Positions 1-11,077 of a stretch of 64,000 nucleotides of DNA are shown here, one piece after another; position 1 is the stretch's first letter, and every line of letters starts with the position of its first letter. The notes below the pieces were generated by a model. The model was not told the DNA's origin. It did not search any database and saw nothing but the letters and a program-made list of their open reading frames with translations. The translations under genes were made by a program, and so were the position numbers. Origin of the DNA: Amylostereum areolatum (Eukaryota; Basidiomycota; Agaricomycetes; Russulales; Stereaceae). The DNA lies in NCBI GenBank assembly GCA_012932865.1, contig SAXG01000008.1:620001-684000 (forward strand), given 5' to 3'.

Positions 1-3000
1 CGGCGAACAAGCCGATCTTGGTTTTTGCCTCCACCCGTAACGGTGCGCCTTTATCCGTGGTTCACAACTATACTTTACTGAATTCTTCCCGCGTCAGGCG
101 TCCTGTCAACGGCAGAGCGGCTAATGGCCGACTATATAAAAGCGGCAGAAGCCAAACAGACGTTACCTTGGACCCCGCCCCGACGGTACTAGGACATTTG
201 CTTTCAGTCAGAGTTTTTCTGACCAATGAATGTAGGATTGAACATACGTTTACCGACAAGCGACTGGAAAGTAAAAGTTCCAACTATTCTCCATTCGTAC
301 TCATTTCTTAGTGTACCTGGATAGAACTAGCTCAAGCCGGCATCGGCGCCCACCATGCGGGTTTGAACGTCGCGGACAAACGCATCGTTGAAGACCTCTT
401 TTTAAACAAGGTTCTCCGTGTCGTAGTTGCAACTTCGGCGAGTGCATATCTACTTGATTGTGCGCTTCTCATTGACGTTGGCGCTAGACATTAGCGGTTG
501 GCGTCAACTTGCGTCCGTTGACTGCCTGCTCCGCGGAAGCTTCAGAACTGTCTGACGACCATGTCTTTGTTTGTAGCTGCACACATCGTTGTGATCAAGG
601 GAGTCAAGGTGTTTCAAGGCGGCGTCGGTGCTCAAGAGTACTCTGATCTTGATATCATGCAGATGATGGGCCGTGCTGTCTGTCATTTGCTCTTTGCAAT
701 TTTCCACCTTCTGACTTCGCCATGCGGATTGATAGGGTAGACCTCAGTTCGGTAAGCAGCTTGCATTTCGCATCACTGCCTTGTACTCATGTCCTTGCGC
801 AGACAAGGAAGGGATCGCTATCATCATGTGCGAGTCAGAGTTGGAACAGAAGTACAAGGCGCTCACCCATGGCAAGACCATCCTTGAGAGCTCTTTACAC
901 ACGAATCTTTCGGAACACCTCAACTCAGAACTTGGCCTCGGAACAATATCCAATCTCGAGACAGCAAAGCAATGGATCCATGGCTCATTCTTCTATCAGC
1001 GGTTACGCCAGAATCCAAGGCATTACGCGGCAGCCGATGGTGATAAAACATGGGAGGATTTGCTCGATGGCATGCTCTCTCGGAGTGTGGAAGGATTGAA
1101 AGAAGCCCAGCTTATTCGGGAGAGTACCGAGGACGGTGGTCTCTCCACCACAGAATATGGTGACATTATGAGCAGGGTTCGATCTCTTTTGTCATCATGG
1201 GATGCGATGACTGATGTATCTCTAGTTCTATATTCGGCAGTCAACGGTAGTTCTATGCCTTGGCTCTATGATTTATTATTGACCATTTTCTATCCAGATG
1301 GCTCTCATTATGAAACTCCCTGACCGTGTTACCATTCGCGATCTCGTGAGTTCATCATGACCCTTCTTCTTTCGTTTAGTCACATTCTTGTTTACTTAGC
1401 TCGAAGCTGTCGCCGCCGCCGAAGAGTATGATGTTCTTTGCCCATCGTTTACATGCTAGATTTCCCTGATTCTGTTTCTAGAATCTCCGACCTGAAACTT
1501 AGAGGAGGAGAGAAGCAGGCAAGTTCAGGCTTTCAGATATTTTGAGTAAATGACTTGAGCAGTGTGTAGGTGTACAACAAGCTTCGAGACCACTCCGATA
1601 TCCGTTTCAAGATAAAGAAAGTCGAAAAGACGACCGACAAGCTCTTCCTATTAATCCAGGTATGTCACTTCTCATCGGTAGCCCGGTTGTAACCAACGAC
1701 GCGACAGGCGTCATTGGGAGGAATACCACTACACAGCCCGGAATATAAGACAGCTGACAGCCAGCCCCATGCTGAAGTCGGAGCATTGTATAGGCACCTT
1801 CCTCGCATTGCCAGAGGTATGTCAAGGACCTTTCTTCATATTTGTAGAGGCAGACGTACTTAATATCGTCTTCGTTTCTAGCCATCGTCGAGGTCGCCAT
1901 GGTAAAAGAGAATGGATCGCAGATCAAACACGCCCTCGAATTGTAAGTGTGTGAACATCTGAGAATCACTGCTACTCACGTACAGGGCGAACCAGATTGC
2001 GGATGTTCAACGCGAAGACATGGGAAGATCGACCTGCGGTGCTAGGCCAGTTAAGTTCGGTTGGCGAGAAGTCGTGAGTGCCATCTTCCTACTATAACCA
2101 TTGCACTAGTGATGGCTTTCGCTGTCTCAGAATAAAGGTAAGCAATTCGGGTTAAGTCACAGTCCCGCAGTCTTATATCGCTCGCATAGGTGCTCGCGGA
2201 ACATGGTATCACAACATTCGACTCGTTGCGGAAGATCGACCAATTTCAACTAGAGCAAGTAAGCCTGGCATGCTGTCGTTGATTCGTCTTGTCGTCTTGT
2301 TCACCTGGGTACCAGATCCTCTCCAGGAAAACAGGTACAGGCGCAACAATTATCACCGCTTTGGCGGAGCTGCCCAAGTACCTCCTGGAAGTGAAGGAGA
2401 TTTCAGTCACTTCGTCCAATGGCAAGGGTCCAGTGGACATCGAACTTGCTGTCAAGTGTGGACTTGAGTGTGTCAAGTCTTCTTCGAGGTCTAAGAAGAA
2501 AGAACGCGGGTGGGACTACAGCTTCATCCTGACCCTGACTTCCGACCACGATCTCGTTGATTTTCGAAGGATCCCGTGCGCGTCTTGCATTTTCCTCCAT
2601 CGACTGCGTTATTTTGACGATATCCTACAGGACCAATGCCCTTCGTGATGGAAAGGAGTTCACCGTAGAGGCCCAGCTGACAAAGCCGAGTCAATCTATC
2701 ATCGTCTACATCTCTTCAGTAGGGTATCCTCCTACTTTTCCCCTCTGGTTCTGATCCAGACCTTGCAGGAAGTGGTCGCCGGCGTGACCGTCTTCGTCAC
2801 ATATAAGCCGAAGCTCAACCGTATGGAGTATCCGACGTTGGACACGCGTCCTAAGTCTTCCATAGTATGTCCATCTTCGTTTCTCAAAGGCATCCCAGAC
2901 CGATCAGATACAGGAAATGGACCTTGAAGGTCTTGAAGAAGACCCTAACTTTTGGGACTGGAGCATGTCCCAAGATGATTCGGAAGAGATACCCATCAAG

Positions 3001-4766
3001 GACTTGACAAAGTCCGGCTCTGGTACGCTTTCCCCTCCGAGGTCTTTTCATACTAAGCCAATATATCACACGTTGGGCAGGGCAAGCGAGACATTCCACA
3101 ATGCGTCCTACCAAAGCAAGGGTCAGCGAAACTTCGAAGCAAGTTCCAGCCCCACCTGCCCCGCAGAAGTTGCCGAACGGTAAATATATGTACGTTCCCC
3201 CGGAAATAACTCCCCACGGTTACGATGTTCATGAATTGTTAGGTGTAATCACACGTGTAAGGACAAGACAGCGTGTCGTCATCTGTGGTAAGTATGTCCT
3301 TCTGGTCGCATGCATTTCAAACCAAAAGGGCGTTCTTGCTTTATAGCTGTCGAGAAGGCCTGGACAAGCCGCCCGCGACCAATAAACGGCGGGATGGGCC
3401 AATGAGAGCTGAAACCCCGAAGCGAACAGCCATGGAAGCAAAACCCCAGCAAAAAAAGCCCGTTGAGCCGCCTAAAAAGGCTAACTCTACCTCCACCCCT
3501 TCGAAACCACAGACAAGCAAATCTGTAAATCGGTACATGGACTCTCAGATGCGTCAACTTGATTCGTTGCATGCACGAACCGGAGTCTCGTCCAACCTTC
3601 AGATGGCCCGGGGACAACGCATCAAAATGCCCGACAATCTTCAGCAAGTTGGCCGGCCTTCCGACGCACGAAAACGTCCCCCGAAACGTCCGCCCAAATT
3701 CGACTTAGAGCTTACCAATCTGGAAGACGACAAACCCGTGGAACTCGATGTTGACTTTGGTGGCCCTAGCGATGAGGACCTTCCTTCGGCGCGAGAACTC
3801 CTTCACTCCAGCACCCAAAAGCCATATTCAAAAGCACTGTCCATCGACTCCTCTGTATACAATGATTCTGAAATCGATTCACTCATACGAGCGGCTCCTC
3901 TTGGGGAAATCATTGATCTATCAGGCTCGCCAGAAGGAAGTATCATGAAGGAGGACCTCGACAACATGGACCTCGACAACATTCAAGACTTGCCTCGTAC
4001 TCCTCCACCGGCTAGGAAGCGAGGTCGTCACGATGTTGATGACCGATCGGAGGAACCTTCAAAACGCTCTAAATACTCAGCTTGGACTGTGCCTACTCCA
4101 GTGCTCCCAGAGGTAAGATTTTCCCCCAATGGTCTTGCAGCTGATTCTCAGGTGTCTTAGTCAACATCATTCTCCCCCGAGTCGCGGACGCAAAAGCTAT
4201 TCTTCTCAGACTCTTCCATCGACAACGAACCCCAGACAGCTCCCTCTACAGTTCCACGGGATCGATCACCCTTCGTCCCCCCTGGAGATGAGGACTTCGT
4301 GCTGGACGAGAGCCTGTTTGACTTTGTAGACGCAGACAAAACCCTCGTATCAGAGGATTCCGTCAAGAAAGTCGTCGCCGAGGACCCTCCTCCTTCAAAA
4401 GTCGCCCAGCCCCGCTGGCTCCCTGAAGCTCGGAAGGAATGTCGTCCTATGCCACAGATCAGCCTATCAGCGTTGGAACAGTCTTTCTATGAACGAAAGA
4501 AGGCGGAAGAAGAATCCAAGACTCCTGGGGCTACTGGATCCTCAACCACTATAGGTTCCGGTCGTGATTTTTCCGCTGCTCGTACTTTTCTTGCTCCTTC
4601 TTTTGTAACTCGCCTCCCTTCTGCTCCTGATCCCATGTCCACGGCCGCTTCATCCGCCTCTGCTCCTTCCTATGCCCCGGTACCAGCACCATCGCCAGAA
4701 GAACCAGACATTCTCGCCGAGTTGGAAGAGTGGCTCGCAACAACGACGGACATCGAGTGGAAGTGA
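1..4766 (+). CDS. HFM1: HFM1/MER3 meiotic DNA helicase, 5' end missing
   Basis: ATP-dependent Ski2-like 3'-5' DNA helicase that promotes meiotic crossovers in the nucleus. The window opens inside helicase domain 2. After splicing, the frame reads NKPILVFASTRNG, GIGAHHAGL (near 330-360), then across an intron at about 512-575 VGVNLPAHIVVIKG, and MMGRAGRPQFDKEG (motif VI) around 650-800. A winged-helix and Sec63 region follows (LNSELGLGTI at about 930; TWEDRPAVLGQL at about 2010). Near 3240-3350 is the HFM1 C-terminal Cys/His cluster CNHTCKDKTACRHLCC. The tail to the stop at 4766 is Ser/Pro-rich and acidic. About 20 small introns are needed; one has a GC donor (1519-1569). The frame is intact throughout. 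Ski2-like relatives such as BRR2 or SLH1 are excluded by the CNHTCKDK finger and the single helicase cassette. The start lies upstream of the window. Confidence 0.92.
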
Positions 4767-5046
4767 AAGCTAGAAATTGAAGTCGCATTGATCCTGGCCT
4801 GTTGCATGCTGTGGTTTCGGTTGGCTTGTAAAATTTCCTGTACTTGTACCTTTGTATTACTCGGCTCAGTAGGACAGGTGGGAAGAACGGATGGAACTGT
4901 GGATGGACCTTGCTGTTGTATTACTATGCATGATTAGAGTGTGCGCTGTAAACTTTTGTACGCGAGCTGTGTATTGTATCCAGAAGTGCCAACGCTGAGC
5001 ACTCTATGAACGCCCCTCGCATTACTGGCACGAGCGGCGTTGCCAA

Positions 5047-6597
5047 TCATACAAACTCAGACTTGCTGCCCGCCACTACCCCCTCGTCGCTCTCAGCGCT
5101 CGGCTCGACAAAAACCCTCAACGCACCCTGCATCTTCTCATCCCAAGCGACCGGCGTATTCGGTTTGACGATATCCCAACCCTTCTCCTCCCCACGCCAA
5201 CGCAGCTCCTTCTTTAGCCGTTGTGCACGCAGCTCGACTTCCGTCGGCGGCGGCGTCTCGCGCTCCGCCGAGCTGGGTTCGCGTTCGCCGCGAGCAAGCT
5301 CGCGCGCCGTCTTGAGTTTCTCGGCGAGACCGCGATAGTACGTATCGCGCGCTTGAGAGGTTTCCTCTGGGAGTTTGGCCGTGGAGGATTTGTAAAAGCC
5401 TTCGGCTTCAGTGTCGAATGCGAGGTCCGAAGTCGAAGTCGACTCCTCAGAGGCAGAGAGAGACGAGGCATCGAAGGGCCGCGTTTGGCACATGATAAGC
5501 TTGTATGCAGCTTCAGCACCAGCCTTGACCTTTTGTCGCTCGTTGAAGAAATCCCAAAGCATATTAGGAACGAGCTTGAACCCTACAAGGTTGACGAAGG
5601 GGACAAGAAGGAGGGGTGGTTGGACGGGTATTTGAGCCGGCGGTGAAACGTCCGCCCCCAAGTCTCGGGCTGGTTGGGATGGAGAAGAGGCCGAAGTTGG
5701 AGGTCGCGCAACGTTCAGTGGAGAGAAAATCCCAGGGGGGCGAGAAGGTGGGATACGAGAAGGCGTTGGGATAGGTTCTCCGTCGACGACGACGTCGGCG
5801 TTGGGTGAGGGGGCGGGCGTTTCTAGCTCGTCGAAATGGCCATCGTCTTCGAGCTGGCGAGAAAGTTGCTCTTCTTCGTCGACTTTTTCCAAGCTTTCCG
5901 TCCAGCCTCTGTGGAGGCCTGCCATGTATTCTTTGAACGTCGGACGACCAACTGACGATAGTTCCGCCTTCGAGAAGGCGGCGTCGTTTCTCCTCGGGAG
6001 TAGAGCTGGTGGCAAGTTGGGGCATTGCAGATTGTGTAGGAGGATCCAGGCCGAGTGCTATGCGCCGTTCTGACTTGATGTCATTCGCAATGCGCGAGGC
6101 GAGGTCTCCGTGACGCTTCCCAGCTATGATGCTGTAGTCCACAGCTGCAGCGACGAGAATCGGCTATCATAGACCGTCATTAGCAACAAATAAAGTACGA
6201 ATCATGGACATGAAGGCGAACCTTGACGTACTTGCGGAAGTACCGCACACTCCGATCCCAATCCTCGTCTCCGGGCCATTTAGCACCGTACACGGTCACC
6301 TTGCGGGGATACTCGAGACTACCGAGTGGTTCCTCAGCTAAGTGTTTGACCTTGTTGACATACTCCCTGGCGTATTTGCCGACACTGCCGACGGTCGTAT
6401 GCGTAATAGCCAACAATGGAAGAGGTAACGGAGAGGAAGATGAGCCAGTTCCGGGAAGGAAGTTTGGGCCGTTTATCAAACCATGAGGGCGGGATACCGG
6501 TGTATTCGAGCGCGGCGCGGGCCCCAGATTTTGGTCGTGGCAAAGATGAGGAAGGCGATGAAGAGGGTTCCGAGGACGGAGAGGGTGAGGAGCTCAT
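5047..6597 (-). CDS. TIM54: TIM54, mitochondrial inner-membrane TIM22 translocase subunit
   Basis: Tim54 is a subunit of the TIM22 complex that inserts carrier proteins into the mitochondrial inner membrane. The N-terminus is Ser/Pro-rich, followed by the family signature ALEYTGIPPSWFDKRPKLPS and one membrane segment (LIFLSVTSSIVGYYAY). Downstream are EEPLGSLEYPRKVTVYGAKW, DYSIIAGKRHGDLASRIAND and GRPTFKEYMAGLHRGWTE, all typical of Tim54. The C-terminal half contains VNLVGFKLVPNMLWDFFNER and ends at 5047. At least two introns are needed between 6180 and 6420. The frame slips by one base at about 5953, between EGGTIV and GRPTFKEY, so this sequence does not give a continuous protein. The start at 6597 (MSSSPSPSS) is the first Met of the open frame. 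It converges with HFM1, leaving 280 bp between the two stops. Confidence 0.9.
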
Positions 6598-7438
6598 GCC
6601 AGACGCTGCCAGCGTTCGCGTTCGCCCGTCAATTTCCTGAGCGCGTTCCGTTACTGTCTCACGGTCACGTTACTTATCGTGCCGGCAACTTTCGATTTGA
6701 ACTTTGACTTGTGGCAGTGAACGATGAGCTTGCCATAAATCCACCATACGTATGCTATCCAACCTCTCACCGCTGTCGGCCAGCACTTCATACCCTCGTC
6801 ACCAGTGCTCTTCAATCTGCCCATACCCCTGGTACTGTCCATAAATCTCCCAATGCATCCCTCCAGTTTTCCTCCAAAGGCATGTCAATGTGTGTCTTGT
6901 AAGCCTCATCAACCGGCACTGCTGTCCACGGTATCAAAACTCTTCCGAATCGGCACCCTAGACGATCCGCGGGTATATCATTGGCAAGGTCGCGTGGCAT
7001 ACGTTTCGGGACCGCGGCCAGATGCCACTATGCACCAAGGGGCTCATTACGTCTATCGGAGTCTCCTCGTCAGTTTGATCCATGAGGAGCAGTACGGGTT
7101 CATAGGTGGTCAATACGACCCAGCGTCCGCTTGATCAGGGAATAGTTCTTCAAGCCTCGGGGGATGGACTAGTGTGGAAGGACTCCGAAGTCGATGGCGC
7201 CTTAATATAACTTCACCATCCTACGGTGAGTATACACCATATATTGGAGGCACGTATTTACCCTTCGATAGAAACGTCTCCACGTCTTGCATAGTGTGTC
7301 ACGCCTCAGCTTTTTGCACGGATGACTTCCCCAGATTTATATGAACCGTCTCACCCTTGGACTTGCAAGTTTTCTTTGACACCAGTCGCTCTTTTAGCTC
7401 ATACGACATTAGTCGTACTTCCAAGAAGCCATCACACG
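6598..7438. other. Intergenic stretch with unassigned short ORFs
   Basis: This stretch lies between the TIM54 start and membrane-protein gene A, so it holds the TIM54 promoter. It contains overlapping open frames on both strands: on (+) 6805-7134, with TLDDPRVYHWQGRVAYVSG, and on (-) 6812-7000, with GRVLIPWTAVPVDEAYKTH. Neither matches a family I recognise and they are mutually exclusive shadows. The (+) frame could be a decayed upstream exon of gene A, because it lies in the same orientation and ends about 300 bp before it. Confidence 0.3.
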
Positions 7439-8526
7439 ATGCCTGTTCCTCTCGACCCCTCCCTTACGTCGACACCCACCTCCCAGTTGGGTTTCAAGGA
7501 AGAACGACAGTCCAAGACAAGTTCAAGTGAGTTGACCCGTACGGCTCCGTACGGTGTCGGTTGATTCTGCTGCTCAACTAGATACAGCCCCGGCCAGTTC
7601 GAATTTATCTCAAACAGGTACTTCAACTGTTCAGTCCACCGCTACCTCTACGATCTCAACTTCGCGCAACGATGTATCTACAACTACTAAAGTCAAGACA
7701 CGCGCTGCCTCCACGATTCCAGCCACGATAAAATCGAGCCGCAATGCATATACAACTATATTCAAGACACTGACAAGGTTGGCTGCTGTGACTCATCTTC
7801 GTCTTCTAACTTATGGATTTTGCGCGATTAGCCCAGCTTCTGCGTCGTCGCCATCGTCGACCCCTACCTCATCTGGTCGACACAGTTCCACACTTCCCGT
7901 GTCCATCGTGGTCCCAATTATCTGTGTCGTTGCCTTGATAGCTTTCGGCGCGGTCGCGTACGGATACCGCATGCGAAAAAGAGGACGACAGAGTCTCTTT
8001 TTGGTCAATAGTGGTAAGTAGTTACAAGTGGCATTCACCTATATTCTGGTATATCCGCTGTATGCTGACTACTGTAATAGACTCTCGAGGACGAGGTGAA
8101 GGTCGCAATAGCATGCATCGCGCGTCCCCCACCCCTTCTGCGTCGTATTCCCTAAGTCCTGGCTGGAACTCTGACATAGGGGAAGTTGATGATCCACGCC
8201 GCTCACGCCTCTCCGAGCTGAGTGCTAGACAAGCATCACCTGGCGCCGCGCCGACGTTTCTGCGCAGGGGTTCCTCGTTGGTTGTACCAACTACAACCAC
8301 TCCCGAGATTACAAGCGCCACCACGGCGGTGACGGCAACGATCCCCCCACTGTACAACAGCCCACCTACCAGCCAAATTCGCCGACATGCTAGTGGCGAA
8401 GCAGATGTCCCAGTCTCAGAATGCGAGCGCTCGACACCTGCACCGTCATACCATTCGAGGGATCGTGTGCAAAACCATAACCTGCAGGGATATCAAACCT
8501 GTACTATACCTTCCAACCAACAATGA
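7439..8526 (+). CDS. Ser/Thr-rich single-pass membrane protein A
   Basis: Function unknown. It has the architecture of a basidiomycete mucin-like surface protein: a Ser/Thr-rich ectodomain, one transmembrane helix and a cytosolic tail. Spliced exons run MPVPLDPSLTSTPTS, intron (about 7529-7581), Ser/Thr-rich segment, intron (about 7778-7831), then the helix SIVVPIICVVALIAFGAVAY followed by the basic stop-transfer RMRKRGRQS. After an intron near 8010-8080 a Ser/Pro-rich tail ends at 8526 and contains APSYHSRDRVQN. Splice phases match those of gene B at 10021, and both share the helix and the tail motif, so they are duplicates. No signal peptide is visible at the chosen start. The in-frame ORF extends up to 7322, so an upstream exon may be missing. 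SKG6/AXL2-like helices look similar. Confidence 0.6.
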
Positions 8527-10020
8527 GCATGGGAACTGACTACTATCTTTCATCTAGATCCTTAGCATTCCGAGGCGCACTGTACATGGATTTCACTGCT
8601 CTTTGCGTCCAATCATATGTGGTCTAGAGCTCTGGAAGGACATCGAACTGAGTGGTCAAAGAATCGAAAGTCTAGGTCTCAAAGTCTCAGGTCCAAGCGC
8701 GCACGTCGCGTTGCGTTCGCGGTGGACGGAGTCGGAGGCCATCCGACCGTGACGTTCCTAACCCGACCTCAATTCCATACGTATGAACCCGCCATCATCC
8801 CCCCCGTCTTTTCATCCATAGGTCGACCCTGACGTGACCGGCAGCGTTCATTGGATGGCCACCAATCGCATCTTCCTGTTAGTATCTATCCAACAACCAG
8901 TCCAACACCACTGGTATTACTTACCATTTTCCTCCATCACCGACACCCCCGATCATCCCGCCCAATACGCATCCAATATTTTCTAGATCTGCCGACACGT
9001 TCATACTCTTCTTGCAACCTTGTAACAGAAGTCCTGTGGTGCAAAGGCCTAGTAGGAATCAACAGGAATACACAATCACAAAGGACTCGGAAGTTCATAT
9101 AGTCAGCCTCCCATCCACTTCGCTATCACCTAGCCACTCCGAACTCGTACGAACAAGAAAACCCCAAGCACTCAGTACCCCGTACTCAAGGCTTGGCGAT
9201 TCACATCGCCCGAAGCTTGCATCGGTTGCGCTACTACATACGACCATCGACCATCTTACCATTGGCATATCACTCTTTACCCGCAACGTTGATGCGCCAT
9301 GCAATGTCCGCATTCGTATCATCAAACCATCATTGACCATGGCTCCCGTGGCGACTACCACGCTCGCGTTGTTCTCGCCGAATTCACCGATTGCTCTTAC
9401 TTACAGCAATGCTCCCGCCCAAACAGCATATCCTCGCTGGACGCCCATTGTTCGAAGACCAATGGCATCACCTTCGCATCGTCTCGCACACCCGATCAAT
9501 TCTACCCGAGGAAGGCCATCTCCACGAAACAGGCAATCTGGACCCATCATTGCTATTGTTTTGACTACATCTACCTTCTCCGGCCGTACATGGATGTATA
9601 CATGCCGCCTAATTATGGATCCAACTGAATGCCAGCGCAGGCGACAACACGAACTCACGACAGTCGATGTCTCATGATGCCGACGGGTCCCAACTAAACC
9701 CCGTTGATATCCATACTCTGGACCATGCTGATAACGGAGACCAAGATCCCGCGATCTGATTTACAAGCTATGGCGACGTCGCCGACCTGCTTACTACCGC
9801 ACAAAGCAGGCGTCTGCATCTAGTTGCTTACATGCCTCTTGCATATACATGTCTTCCTAGCTCCCTACCCTGAAATGCTTCTCACACGGACGACGTACAC
9901 AAACTTATATGAACCCCTTCACGCCCTCATTTTCAGACACCCCGCTCCAGGCTGTCGCTATCTGAACGGACCATCCGTTACCTTGACCTTATCGACCTTC
10001 TAACTAAGAGCTACAACTCG
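8527..10020 (+). other. Gene-poor stretch, possible decayed membrane-protein ectodomain
   Basis: No intact gene was found. On (+) at about 9300-9630, several short frames carry fragments such as PAQTAYPRWTP and, in a neighbouring frame, EDQWHHLRIVSHTRS. These loosely resemble the jelly-roll-like ectodomains that precede the Ser/Thr region in many basidiomycete single-pass proteins, but stops and frame changes break them up. The most economical reading is a degraded copy of the ectodomain exons of gene B. The resemblance is from memory and weak. Confidence 0.3.
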
Positions 10021-11077
10021 ATGTCTGTTGGCCGCCGGCGAGAGAGTCGTACAAGGGCATTGGCAGGGGAAGCTACGACTCTGCTCGTGTCTGTCCATGT
10101 CGGCACCAGCGCGGACCAAGTCGCAGGCGAATCTTCGTCATTTTCCACTAGTGAGTTCGCCATATTTCTGATATACGTCGATGGATCCTATTACTAGATC
10201 CTTGAAATTGCAGATGCAGATGGTTTCACGACCGTCGTCGTGTTGGAGCCTACGACAGGCTCTTTTCAAACCACCGCTCTCCCCACGATTTCCGCCACAA
10301 CCGTAACCTTGCGCGACGATGCATCTATAACTGTTTTCAGTACAGGTTGGTCACCACAATTCGTAGCCGCATCTTTTAACTGAAGGGTCCCGGGTTTTTC
10401 ACGAAGTTTCTGCATCGTCGCCGACGTCTGCGCAGTCTGGTCGACAAGTCTCCACACTTCCCGTGTCCATCGTAGTCCCCATCATCTGCGTCGTTACTTT
10501 GATAGCTTGCGTCGCGGTCGCCTACGGCTGCCGTATGCGACAAAGGCGACGTTCGGATCGCCTCTTCATCAATAGCGGTACGTAGCAGAAGCACTCATCC
10601 ACTTCCTCAGAGTGCTGATCAACTGTACCAACTGTACTATCATAATAGACTCTGGAAGGGGAGATGGAGGCCGCCACGACGACCCTTTTAGAGATCCCAT
10701 GCATCGCGTGTCCTATGCTTCCTCTGCGTCGCAATCCACCGACCAGCGTACATCTGCCAACCTGCCGGAAGACGACGAGCACAATAGCGACCAACCCCGA
10801 CTTTCCGATAATACAGGGCAGGTGCCACTTGGTGGCTCATTGACGCTGTCGCACATGGTCTCGTCGTGGACCGGGGTTACAACGACTACAAACGACGATG
10901 CGGCCTCTCACGAGAAGGATGGCGACTATCACGACCCTCCCGTTGTACAGCAGTCGACCTTCCAGTCAACCACATGACCTTGCCGACAACCACAGCCAGC
11001 ACTCGACGTACTCAACGCTTGCGCCGTCATACCATTCGAGGGACCGCGTGCGAAATCGTAGTGGGCACGGACACTGA
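10021..11077 (+). pseudogene. Ser/Thr-rich single-pass membrane protein B, frame-disrupted
   Basis: Duplicate of gene A. The open frame begins MSVGRRRESRTRALAGEA, and an intron at about 10151-10213 splits a codon in the same phase as in gene A. The Ser/Thr segment follows, then the helix SIVVPIICVVTLIACVAVAY and stop-transfer RMRQRRRSDR (about 10460-10560), an intron (about 10577-10649), and a tail with DSGRGDGGRHDDP. The frame in use reaches a stop at 10975-10977. A neighbouring frame continues to 11077 and carries the tail motif APSYHSRDRVRN that matches gene A. One base is therefore out of register near 10955. This is a recent frameshift or a sequence error. Nucleotide identity to gene A around the helix is visibly high. 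Confidence 0.55.

Noticed and set aside
4..311. Open frame at the window start as a separate small gene
   Set aside because: The same bases splice into the conserved HFM1 helicase core; the ORF reads through an intron.
3279..3647. Minus-strand ORF of 122 residues inside HFM1
   Set aside because: Antisense shadow of an HFM1 exon with a conserved reading on the other strand.
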